Shown here: positions 35,819 through 47,479 of the stretch, piece by piece
How the letters are laid out: every line of letters starts with the position of its first letter
Position numbering within the stretch: position 1 is the first letter of the stretch
Source of the DNA: Plantago ovata
Taxonomy: Eukaryota > Streptophyta > Magnoliopsida > Lamiales > Plantaginaceae
DNA length: 64,000 nt
Reading direction: 5' to 3'
NCBI GenBank assembly: GCA_028274465.1
Contig: CM051458.1
Coordinates: 99,464,855 to 99,528,854, forward strand
Made by a program: the position numbers and the translations under genes
The notes under the pieces: generated by a model
The model's database searches: none
The model's input: only the letters and a program-made list of their open reading frames with translations
Told to the model about the DNA's origin: nothing

Positions 35819-38102
35819 ATGGATTTCAACCCCCCATGTTTTTTATTCATCAGAAATAGATCATGGAATGTGTTCTTGATTCCTCTGCTCTTGTGTTTGT
35901 TACAAACATCATGTGAGTTTTTGCTTTTCTTGTTCTTGATGAAAAAGATATTGATTTTGATTAAATTCAGAAGAGAAACCTTTTTTTTCTTCTTGGTTTT
36001 GTTTTAGACTCTGAAATTTTTTGTATGTGATGGTGAAATTTCAGTTGTGATGCAGATTGTTATGATTCTTTGGATCCTAATGGAAACATTACACTCAGAT
36101 GGGATGTCATTTCTGATAGCGGAGATGGCCAAATTGTAAGTCCTGTCACTCGATTCACAACTCTCGTATATGTGTGATTTAATGTGTTGTACAGTACTAC
36201 TGATAGACCTAAACTATATTTGTCGATAAATCTATAATGTACAACATTGGAAGCATGGTGTACAAGCGTAGCAAAGCACACCTTAGCTACATGAGTGACA
36301 GTTTAGATGTCAGCAAATAGTATATGTTTTAAGGTGGCAGAAATTGTATCAATTTCTTTTTTAATGTATTTAGAATTATGTAATTTTTATTTGCTTTAGT
36401 TTGTTAGATTTTAGAACAGTTGGTTCAACAATCTGCTCCTTGTATAGAGTTCTTGACATGAATGAAACTGGATTTTCTAACTGCCATCTGTTTCAGATAA
36501 CTTTTTCGATAGTAAACAACCAGCTTTTCCGGCATGTAGACCCGCCTGGATGGAAGCTAAGGTGGACGTGGCCAGGCGAACAGGTCATCTGGAACATGGA
36601 AGGCGCAGAGGCAACAGAACAAGGGAACTGTTCCAGGTTCAAAACACAACCCTTGCCTCATTGCTGCCTCAAGGAACCGGTGATTATCGACCTGTTGCCT
36701 GGTGCACCGTATAACAAGCAAGTGGCGAATTGTTGCAAAGGCGGAGTTCTTTCGTCCATGATGCAAAAACCTGAGACAGCTCTAGGTGCTTTTCAGATGC
36801 ATATCGGAGGCATGGTTAACGGCAAGGATATCCCTCAATCATTGCCCCAAAATTTCAGCCTTGGACTTGATGGATACACTTGCGGACCACTTAACCAAGT
36901 GGCTCCAACGCAATTTTTCGAAGATAATGGAAGGCGAAAGACACAGGCACTTGGTACTTGCAAATATCTGGACTTATGAATAATGTTTCAGTTTTCTGTT
37001 TCTATTCCTTTGTTGTATGAATTAAGTGTATGTGTGAATCTTTTGCAGCCACATATAACGCGACTTGCTCGTATTCCCAGTTCCGAGCTTCACCTGCACC
37101 CAAGTGTTGTGTTTCGATGTCAGCATTCTACAACGAGACAATAATTCCATGCCCGAAATGTAGCTGTGGTTGTATGGGACTACCAGGATCCAAATGTGTC
37201 AAGTAAGTCATCTTGATACACTGTAAACGTGTGCAGTTTCTGGTAAAGCATTATAAGCTAGAGCCTAAAAGACATGCCAGTAGTTCCTCAAGCATCCTAG
37301 TTATAAGACAAGGAATGTCAGAGAAAGCACATGAAAATCACAATAGAAGCCTTGAGATAACATTTCAATGTCTAAATTATACTAAGAAACAAAAAGTGTG
37401 ACAAATGACTGAAACCTGATTTTCTTCTTGTAACAGCAAGCGTGCGGATTTACCTCCTTCGACACCCCTACAACACCTACACGAACTCCCACCGGACGTT
37501 GTGAGATGCACTCATTTCATGTGTCCCATACAAGTGCATTGGCATGTAAAGCAAAGTTATACAGAGTACTGGAGGGTAAAGATTACAATCACAAACCACA
37601 ACTACGTCAGAAACTACAGTGACTGGACTTTGGTCGCGCAGCACCCTAATTTCCAAAACATCACGCAAATCTTCAGTTTCGAATATAAGCCTCTCAGCGT
37701 ATATGGCGGCATAAGTACGTGCATTTTTCCTGTTCTATCCAGCTTGTGATGTTATTAGTTTCACTCATATTATTTCCTAATACTTTTCCTCGTTTTTCAG
37801 ATGACACTGGGATGTTTTACGGGGTACATTATTACAATGACATGCTACTGCAAGCAGGACGTAGTGGCAATGTACAGACAGAAATGCTGATGCAGAAAGA
37901 AAAAGGCGTGTTTTCGTTTAGAGAAGGATGGGCGTTTCCGAGAAAGATTAATTTCAATGGAGATGAATGTGTCATGCCCCGGCCAGATGATTACCCAAGG
38001 CTCCCAAATGCAGCACCATCTCAAGTTCATGCTCCAATACTGTCAGTAGTAGTCTCTGTGGCTCTTTCACTGCTAGTGTTGTTGATGAATGTATGTTCAT
38101 GA
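35819..38102 (+). CDS. COBL6: COBRA-like protein 6 homologue (GPI-anchored wall protein)
   Basis: Extracellular GPI-anchored COBRA-family protein, linked in plants to cellulose orientation; COBL6 members are mainly reproductive or pollen-expressed (known for Arabidopsis, inferred here). Six exons: 35819-35912, 36056-36135, 36497-36953, 37049-37202, 37437-37714, 37801-38102, all GT-AG, 454 residues. Residues 1-32 are a hydrophobic signal peptide. Then YDSLDPNGNITLRWD, PPGWKLRWTWPGEQVIW, EATEQGNCSRF, LPHCCLKEP, DLLPGAPYNKQVANCCKGG, RRKTQAL, KCCVSMSAFYNETIIPC with the Cys-rich CSCGC, RCTHFMCPIQVHWHVK and EGWAFPRKINFNGDECVMP. The hydrophobic end (about 20 residues) follows a small-residue region NAAPS, fitting a GPI signal. 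The TEQGNC and DGYTCGP blocks fit COBL6 better than COBRA/COBL4. Confidence 0.92.
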
Positions 38103-39290
38103 AAGCTTCCATGAAAACTATGTAGTGAATTGATTGTTATATCATTGTATTCTTAAAGATAACTCTTTGGTAGAGTTCACCTTAAAAAAACTTGATACAT
38201 ATGCTGAACAAACTGTTGTATTTGAGGATTCATTGTGTCATTGCAATTGATTTAACTTCTTGAATTAAGCTTCCTTGTTAGGACATATAAATTTATTAAA
38301 AGATACATCATACATATCCCACAGGCTATATGTGTTGAGTTTCTAGTTATTTTTCCTTGAGCCCAATGAGATAATAATGCAATAGAATAGGGCATGACTT
38401 CAGTAAGAAGCCACACACAAATAAAATAAATATCAATTAAAAAAATCAGTACTTTTCATTCTGTTTCAATGAGATTTTAAACGATGTTAAAAATAACTTT
38501 AAAAATCTTTACTATAGAGTCATAAGGTGGTAAGGGTGTCAAAATAGCAGTGTAAGAATTTTTTTCGAAATGGCAAAATTTTAATCACGATAGAACTAAT
38601 ACAAAAGTTGTGTATAGGATTTGCACACCTTCACACAACAAAAAACTACAAAACCTGAACCAATACAATAACATGCTACAACAATTGAACGTTAGATTTG
38701 CCGATTAAAAAAAAAAAAAACTTTAAAAAGCTTCTGCAAACACCCCTCTAGTTATCTCCACAAGCCTACAAAATGCAAGATTCATAATTCAAGTGACAGA
38801 AAATGTAACTGGAACCAAAATGTGAAGAAACAGTCTCACTAACTAAATAATTTTACAGTGCTTGTACAAGAACATATCCAAGAGCAGTAAAAACAACACA
38901 GAAACTCTCCTTTCTCTGGAAGAAAACATGCTCTACAAACTTATTATAAGCACATTAATGGAAGGAAAATGGAGACGCTTCATAAGTTCCACAGTAACCA
39001 CAGCCTTCCAGGAGGCCTAAAAAGATAAAACAATAGGAAAGACTAAATACTTCAGATACAGAGGCTAGCATCAGTTGTGTTCAGATAACCACCTCGGGCG
39101 AGTCACCGGCCGGAACCTACTATTTCCAGCAGACTACCAGGCGCACAAATGAACTAAGCTTAGCAATGAAAATGATCACATGCAGACAAAAACAGGACCA
39201 GGACGACAAATGCAGAAATGGCAAAACACAAACAACCCGAGCAAAGCGGCAGAGCAGGACTAAGGGAGACAAGTCTCATTTCATTGCACG
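38103..39290. other. Intergenic between convergent COBL6 and bZIP genes
   Basis: 3' UTRs of the two convergent genes and AT-rich sequence. The part 38820-39290 is GC-richer and probably belongs to the bZIP 3' UTR. No gene seen. Confidence 0.4.
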
Positions 39291-39331
39291 ATTTTTTCTC
39301 TTTTTTTTTTTTTTCTTTTTTCTTTTTTTTT

Positions 39332-39363
<32 letters not shown>
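39291..39363. repeat. Long interrupted poly-T tract
   Basis: About 73 bases, nearly all T with a few C and one G. It lies in the presumed 3' UTR of the bZIP gene (poly-A in the transcript) and produces spurious Phe- or Lys-rich frames. Length in the assembly may not be exact. Confidence 0.9.
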
Positions 39364-39457
39364 CATTTTGGTTTTCGGGGGCCAGGGGGAGAAAGATAAT
39401 GGGGCATGGTTAGGACTAGGAGTTCAGGCACATGGTAAAAGCTTCATCTTGGTTGAT

Positions 39458-41509
39458 CTATATGTGAAGTTGGCCAGAGACAGGGTCACGACCAGCGCTT
39501 GTGTCCTTCGGTTTGAGGGTAAGGCTGGCAAAAGATTGATCCAGGTCTCTGCTGTTGGCACGTCGATGACCAGTAGATTTCTGCTGCTGCTGTGGCTGTT
39601 GGAGCTGCAGCTGTTGTTGCTGGTACAGGGTTCGGAGTCTTCCTCGTTCTCTCTCCAATACTTCATGCTCCACTGCACATAATATATACAGGTTAAAAGT
39701 AGAATAGGCTATTCTATACTTTTAGGAATAATAACACCTAACGAGAGATGAACTGGAAGCAGGATCTTCAAGACATGCACGCACATTTTAGTACTTCATG
39801 TAAAAAGAACTACTAAAATGGCCATAAAAGTGAACACAGCCCACCACTTGAGGTTTATTTTCAACTTTTGCTCATGCATTGTTGACAAAAATCACTAGTG
39901 GAATTGACGGGTAGGCGCAGAACTTACAGTATTTGATAAGCTGTTCCTGAGATAAGCTGTCCAGACGCTGCTTCAGTGCTTTATTCTCCATGCTGAAGAT
40001 GAGACTCTGCTGATTGAGGAATTCAAGTTGAGCAGATACTTCTGCGCTTTCTGCCTGTAATTATAAGTGCAATATAATCAACTGAGCAACTGATAATAAA
40101 ATGCATGGGGAGCGAATTTCATCAGAAGATTTTTTTCTGAGAAGGGTACTTGCCTGGAGAGCTTGGACATTTCTTTCGAGTTCAGCTATGTATTGAAGCT
40201 TTCGGACCCGAGAGCGTTGAGCAAATTGTCTGTATAAAATTAAAATTATCAAGCTTCATATATTTATAAAAATATTTATTTAAAAAAAAAGTTAGATGGG
40301 TAAGGTCACACCAATAACTCTGGACAAACAACCTAATTCATATAGAAGTTATTGTGGCACCCAGTAGAAGGGCATCAATTAGAAGATAAGTTGAGAAAGG
40401 GGGATTATAAGCACATCCTAGTTATGAATATAAATTTCTATGATTTTTGTATCATTAGATATTTATCAACCAATTCGATCTCAAACCCGAACTTGGTCAA
40501 TTCACGCAGAGTATATAGTATTCTACAAAGACTACCTCATACGCACAGTCAACTGGATTGATAGTAAATAAAGCAGTACTAACAGATATGAGCATGCCAT
40601 ATATTAAACAAATCACATACTTATGTACATAAGCAATCACAATTTCCAGATCAACAAAATCTATGTTCGACTAGGTAAATAGCAGCCAACTAAACTACTT
40701 GTAAAGCAAATCAAACAATTGAATTATGGCATCAGTTCAAACTCAGGACGCAATCAGTAGTATTAACTAGGTAAAGCGGAGATAACATACTGCTTAGCGC
40801 GTTTTGTGTCTGTTTCTGAAGACTTAGCCTGAGGCGGGTCTTTTTTCTCAGCACAACCTTTTAGATCCTGCGGACCAGATTCAACCAGCTCCTGTTTTTC
40901 AGTTGAGGAAGATGAATTTCTATCAGCACCTTGTGGAGCACGGGCTGAGCTTAGTTTTGGAATGACATTATTGTCCCTTGGAGAAGTAAGACCACGGGGA
41001 TGTAGAACTGGGATAATAGGTGAATCCCAAGGTTTGATCTTGGTTTTATTATTAAAGTTCTGGTCTGGGTAAAAAGAACTTTGACGCACATCTCTATGCA
41101 TTTCAAAGTGCAAACCTCCCCATCCAGAAACTGGAGTTAAAGTTTTGAACTTATTATCATCTTGAGCTACATAGTTCATGTTCACAGCATTAGCCGAGTC
41201 GGCATATGCAAAGGAATCGCTGGAGGAGCGACGATGACCTCCTCTTCGGACCGGTGTGTCTGGCTCATTAAGGAGCTCATCAAGCCAAGAAGGTTGTTCC
41301 TCAAGTAAGAAATTTTCAGAGGAAGTACGTTGATGGTGTGAATTTCCCTCCCTAGGATTTGGAAAAGCTTTTGGTGGGACTGCTGAACTAGGAATATAAT
41401 CAGCATAGGATGGGGAAATGCTGGGAAATGGACTTTTAGGGGGCAGTAGAGGATTCTTCCCATTGTGCATCATACTCCGAACACTAGCTGGGCCCTTGGA
41501 GTTTGCCAT
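39458..41509 (-). CDS. bZIP transcription factor-like protein (At4g06598-type)
   Basis: Plant bZIP-like protein, 378 residues, four coding exons: 41509-40791, 40229-40154, 40054-39928, 39672-39458. The N-terminal 235 residues are Ser/Pro-rich with [20 protein letters not shown] and [12 protein letters not shown], a phosphorylation-site-like block. The basic region reads [19 protein letters not shown], then heptads through [20 protein letters not shown] and [22 protein letters not shown], then a Gln-rich stretch ([15 protein letters not shown]). The coding start is the ATG at 41509, 18 bases after an acceptor (TTTGCAG, exon from 41527), so there is a 5'-UTR intron. The intron after exon 2 (40153-40055) starts with GC. 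The Asn normal in bZIP basic regions (NxxxxxxxR) is Lys here, so DNA binding may be altered. Nuclear location is inferred. Confidence 0.9.
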
Positions 41510-41527
41510 AGCTGAAGTAAGTGGTTC

Positions 41528-44500
41528 CTGCAAATTGTGTAAACATTAAAATATGAAAAACATACTTTTGTAAGAAAAATAAACATAAACTAATGATCAA
41601 ATGCAACATATAATGTAAAAAAGATTAGAAGTATTAAATAAAAATAATATAACAAGAGAGTACAAATATCAACATCATAGACATACTTGTTATATTTAAC
41701 AGACGACTGCAGCTAAAAAATGATGAGATAGCTATTAAAAAATTTGTCAAGACACTTGAACACAATTCTACTGTAAGAGATTTTACCTTCAGTTCAGTAA
41801 AGTCAGCATCCCAACACCCAATAATAGAACACAACTAATTTATCTCGAAACAGAAAGAACTCAAATAAGAATCATGCAGCAAATAAGTTGAGTCACATGT
41901 GACATTCGAAGCATCCAATTAGTTTCATTTATCTGTAAATGTAAGTCGACTAAAAAACAATAAGACTTCAGAAGTGATCCACAAACTAAAGCATATGAAA
42001 GTGCATAACAGCCTTTAGTAGCTCAAGAAAGCATCAGCCAAGAAACAATTTTCACTTCTCAAATAAAAACAAAATTGGAGGACAGCCACTACTCTACTTT
42101 CAAGATGGTGATCACAAACGCTAAGAGGAGCAGAAAGCAAATGCCTATCCTACTTTTAATGCAAATATATCTAAACATTTCATGTTTGGTGCTCGGGTAG
42201 AATCTTTGTCATTTGAGTGCTGAACATAGGTCTAGTGCTTCACTTATTAAACGTCTTATAACCCACCAATCATCATAGATCAAAGATGTAGGTATGCTTA
42301 TAGAAACCACAATCAAGATTCCAGACTCCATCTTGTTACCACAAGCTAGTGGTAGCCATATGATATACCACAGCTAGTGCTCCAAAAAATAGAAAAGGAA
42401 AAACAAGTTGGGTTTAGCTTCTAACAGTGTTCTTCTAAATTTTGTAAAATCTTGATTATTGAAATACCTAATTCACCACACACAATCAGAGGTTTGTCAC
42501 CTGTTCCTGGTAACAAATACTTTCCACTCTACCAAAAAAAAAAAAAAAAAGACATGCATTCCATGATTTTATATATTTAAATGCACATCAATTACTAGAT
42601 CTGTACCCTGAAATGCATCAAGTATCTATAAACAAGATTAATACTCCAATTGGCTATAAACCAAATTAACAAACCTTTCCAGCAACAATTAACAATAGAA
42701 ATTTACCAATGATTTTACATTCAAATGCACATCAATTACTAGATCTGTACCCTGAAATGCATCAAGTATCTATAAACAAGATTAATACTCCAATTGGCTA
42801 TAAACCAAATTAACAAACCTTTCCAGCAACAATTAACAATAGAAATTTACCAATGATTTTACATTCAAATGCACATCAATTACTAGATCTGTAGCCTGAA
42901 ATGCATCAAGTATCAATAAACAAGATTAATACTCCAATTGGCTATAAACCAATTTACCAAATCTTTCCAGCAACAATTAACAATAGAAAGTTACCAGATC
43001 AGTAAAAGAAAATAAAAAAATAAAAAGAAAGAAAGAAAACAGAGAGAACAATTTGATTGTACAAAAAACTCCACAGATTTACGATCTGTTCATCGAAGAT
43101 ATCGAAGAGTTAAGCCTCATCTTCACCAAAACGTTCGAGTAAACTAGGAAATGCTTTGAGCGCTAGACAACTAGAGAAATGCTGATTTGATAACGGAAAA
43201 CAGATCGGATAAAAAACAGAAAGAATCAAAGCTCAATTACTATCTCTATGTTTACCGAGTTTTGTTCTTCTCTGATAACCTGCTCTTCCGATTTGGTTTC
43301 CTGTATCTGTTTCTGCTACTAATACCTAGCAGGAAGCTAGTATCTTCTGGTGAAGGGGGGCGATTCTTATATTGAGGTTTCAACAATGAGGAATGGGATG
43401 CTATATTGTCCTAATCTGCTGTATTCAACATTTCAAGTACTTTCCAGCTAACCAAAACACATTACCACGCGCAAGTCACGTGCTCAAGCATTTCATCATC
43501 TTCGAATAGTCCATATGCCTCCGTCATACAATATAGACGCAACAGCAGTGGTTGGTATGCAATCAATAACATTTAAGTTTAAGGTATTTTTATTATTTTT
43601 TTGCAAAAGTAATGCACTCCAATGCGAGACGAGCACTTGGGGCAGGGTGGTTTGATGCAAGACTCCTTGGGGTGGTCGTTATTCGTTCAAGGTTCCCATT
43701 CTAAAAAAATAAAATAATAATAATAATAATAACCAACCAATAGTGAGACTATATACGTTAGATTCAAAGTGCCGTCAGTACTGAAAAGGTCCATGCAGCC
43801 AGCATAAGAACTTAGTTTGATGACGATATTCGTGTTTACAACGTCCCCAAAAGGCTTCAAGTAGATTAAAACAACACTTGAATTGGTCCAATCAAAAAGT
43901 GACGATTTTAAAATCAGACCAATCCAAGGTCACCCGATTTGCGGAACGCTCGGAGCGTGAACACCATGCTTGCTACGCAAATCTCTCCTCGTGGAGAATC
44001 ACATAACACTGATTCGCTGATTTTTGGAATGGGATTCGCCATTATTCGAAACATGATTTCGTACATTTTTTGGATCATGATTCGCTACTATTTATAATTT
44101 GATTCGAATTAAGTAGTATGATTCATTTCATCAAACAAATAAACACCGATTAAATTCTTCAATATGAAACCATGTTTATTGAAGCCAAAAAATTATTTAC
44201 TTAGATAGTGCACTAAACAATTTCTAAAACTACTACTAAAATCAAATATAATCCATCCATATCTTCATTTTGCTTATTATCTCCGACTCACTCAATATGG
44301 AGAATTGGCATCCGAACCCGAGAGTATCGGTACTCCGAAGAAACCTGAGTTCCGGTTTGCTATTCGCCGGGGTTTGAGAGAATCAGTTAATTCCACCAAT
44401 CCCATGGCAACAAACAATTGTATGTAGCTGAAACTAACCCAATGTAGGAACCAAACACTCGGTTTCAAACCACATTAACCACAATGTAACATCAAAAGCC

Positions 44501-44831
44501 ATAATCCACACATTGAAGGTGAAACACAGACTCACCCACTTCACCACAAGGCTAAAAAATTACTTCACTATGCATTACTATAATACTTGAGTATGAATAC
44601 TTGAAATTGCAGCTGAAAATAAATAAGGTCTAGTTATAATGCCCATTTGTAAATAATAATTAATAATTACAGATAAAGCTAGTCCTTTTGTATTACTCAA
44701 ACTGAAACAAGATTACAGCTTATAACCAAAAAAAAACTTTGATCAAGACGCATAAAGACAAGTCCCACCGATCAAATTTGAGCAGTGTGCAATTAAGAAG
44801 AAGAGAATATGGAGAAGAAGAGGAGGCTGAC
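41528..44831 (-). other. 5'-UTR intron of the bZIP gene (inferred)
   Basis: Between the acceptor at 41528 and the donor CAG|GTCAGC at 44832/44831. About 3.3 kb, no coding signal, holding a 144-bp triplicate repeat. A cluster of GATTCG words near 44000-44125 hints at an old repeat. An alternative is that transcription starts within this stretch, for example near 43300. Confidence 0.4.
42561..42996. repeat. Three tandem 144-bp units
   Basis: The block beginning ATGCACATCAATTACTAGAT occurs at 42581, 42725 and 42869, exactly 144 apart, and continues through AAACCAA and CAACAATTAACAATAGAAA. Copies 1 and 2 are almost identical; copy 3 has several substitutions. It lies in the presumed 5'-UTR intron of the bZIP gene. 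Confidence 0.95.
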
Positions 44832-45215
44832 CTGGAATAATTGGGCAATAAAGATCTTGACAATGTGATATTGAGTGAAACCCAGAACCAGAATGAATCA
44901 GAGCTCAAGAACTGATACTGATTTAGGGTTTTTCCTTTCTGTTTTTTTTCTTTTCTATGTGCGTGTCCTCTTGTTGTTGTTCTTGAATTAGCTTGGTGTT
45001 GTGTGTGATAATAATATTTGTCCAGCACACACACACAACACAAACAAACACAGTTGACGACGTCTTGGGGTGAAAAAAAAGGCTGGGTGGGGGGTTTTCT
45101 TTTCTTTCTTTCTTTTCTTCTGTAGGGGTCTGTCTTGTGTTGTCTCTCCTCTCTGGATTAGAGTATTGTAGAGAGTTAGAGAGACTTGTTTGTTTTCTTT
45201 TCTTTTGACAGCCCA
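44832..45215 (-). other. Probable untranslated first exon of the bZIP gene
   Basis: Minus-strand sequence ends in a good donor (CAG|GTCAGC) and is rich in GA/CA tracts. A TATATA lies just upstream at 45252-45257. The left limit is the donor; the right limit is estimated from the TATA position. Confidence 0.45.
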
Positions 45216-45251
45216 ATATGAGATGTTTTTATTCTTTCTTTTTTTTCCTTC

Positions 45252-45257
45252 TATATA
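45252..45257 (-). promoter_or_regulatory. Possible TATA box of the bZIP gene
   Basis: TATATA within CTATATAG, about 35-40 bases upstream of the estimated start of the leader. Confidence 0.4.
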
Positions 45258-45259
45258 GT

Positions 45260-47479
45260 AGTACTATTCAAACCATGGATTCTCTTCTCTCATCCTTAAA
45301 ACTGCATCATCATTATTTTATCTGTTCAACTTAGTTACCACATGGTGAAGAAAAAAAAAAAAAGGAAAACAAGGGTTGAAGAACTTTTCATCTCATTTGA
45401 TTTGAGATAATGAAAAGTCATAATCAATTCATCATCATAATTAAAAATCTTTGATCAACGCATAAATGTTTTGGCTATTTATGTGATCATGATTGGACTA
45501 ATGGGAAAAGAAATACTTATAAAAAGCACAGACCAAAATGGGCAACTATTTTTTATTACTTGGAATTTGCTGTTCTTTTTAGCACTTTCCAGGGTTGATT
45601 TGATGAAGACATATTCTTGAGAATTGAGATTTAAGCAAAAGTGTTGTAGGGTATAGGAGATACTCTTTTTGCCTGCCCAAGCAAGGTTAATGGTTTTAGT
45701 CAATTCATTTAAAAAAAAACTCATATATCATCATCCTTTTCATTCTTTTCCATGAGATCTCGTAACAACTATTTTAAGTTCCATAATGTATATTGTTTCT
45801 ATTTTGACATAATTTCATATGGTTTATTCTATGCAATGTACATGTTATAATGTCTTCAGAACTGTAACATACTTGTACCTTGTGTTTTATGCGTTGAAAT
45901 ATAAACACATTAAATCACCATGAAGCACAAATATTGATGTGGTAAAGAATAAACCGTTGGACATCAAGGATGAATTACTTCCCAATGTGTGTTATTTTCA
46001 TCCAGGACCTCAAACTTGATAATTTGAACATGCAATCATAACTCCTTAACGATTTAAATCAACTGTCAAATTATGTATAATAATGTGTTTTTGGTTGAAT
46101 TAACAAATAACAATATGCATACACTCATGTAAATACATGTAATATCAACTCCTTTATTGGAATAATCAGTTCCTCTCCTTTGAAGTTATCCATACACGAG
46201 TTGTACCATAGAAGTCATATAAGCTACACATAACACACATGAGCGGAATATCCATCGATAGGCTGTCAAATTGGTATGGAATAATAACCATATAAATTAT
46301 ATAAATCCCCTCCAAAGTTTCAAACTCAGAACAAATTTTGACTCGGTTATTTTGAGTTACACAAAGTGAATAGGGAGACAGTTTAGAGCCTCATTTATGT
46401 AATAACGTACCATTTTTGGCTAATACTACAAGACATCTATTTACTATTTAAAAAATATACAAAGAGAGAAAGACTAAAAAACAAAAGGGCAGCTAATAGA
46501 ACTTAAAGTGGAAAAATGAAGTTGAGGTCAACCGTGATGTTACATTACATTATTTACAAATTACGAATAGTGGGTGCTACAACTTGCAACAACTAAATTA
46601 CACTACATTGAAAAATCACTTCGGAATCGAATTATTGCATTTACTCTTGTTTCGGTTGGTTCAAAACAACTCATCAACGTTGTATCAAACTCACAAATTC
46701 ATTTCCATCATCATTGGATTCTAATTTTAAATCCGGAGTATTACATGTTCGTAATTTAATATCTAGAGTCTAAACAGTCTCCGTTTCAAAAAAAAAAAAA
46801 AAACATCTATAGAGTCTAACATATAAATCACACTCTACGATCATTTCCAGGTCTGAATTCTTTTCCCATTCTAAAATGTATGATGATATTGAGGCAATTG
46901 GAAGTTAATTAATCAAGTGGAAACCCAAAAACGTGCCTAACATTTCTCATTGTTAATTCCTCAACCATGTTAGGCTGCCCCATATGTGTGCTAGTTTACA
47001 GCTCATATTGTAATAAAATTGGTTGTCTTAGTTTCACTTTCGGTTCTTGTGGAAATTTGTCATCTTCACTCAATTGGCCTGTGGCAGTTATATAAGACTA
47101 GAAATCTCAACAACTGAACCCAAATAATTTCCTTTCTCGACATTTCACGGTATCTGCTAATTTTCACGGTATCTGCTTCGGTGACTTATTCAAGATAGCA
47201 CTGTCGGATTCCTTTTTCAGGGACAACTGACATATTTTACATCTACAAGTCTTGAATTCGAAACTAGCTAACTGTACTGTCAGCATGCTGCTTGCATATC
47301 AACATTTCAGTACGTATACATGGACAGTTCCAACAGTGAGAGTCGGTTTATACAGTAACATTGTACTACAGTCAACAACGTTCATGAAAGATCTAAGTAC
47401 TATAACTCTGATATACAGTGAAAAACAACCATAGAGATGGGCCCGTAAAACGCGATATTAACGGCTTCAACTAGGACAT
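45260..47479. other. Intergenic, no gene seen
   Basis: AT-rich sequence upstream of the bZIP gene and downstream of the MRS2 gene (whose 3' UTR probably covers about 47150-47479). No coding signal or clear transposon terminus. Confidence 0.4.

Noticed and set aside
39160..39399. Poly-Lys / poly-Phe reading frames
   Set aside because: Product of the long poly-T tract in the bZIP 3' UTR; the same applies to 58370-58576.
42561..42996. CRISPR-like array
   Set aside because: Units are 144 bp with no short repeat/unique spacer structure, and this is a plant nuclear genome.
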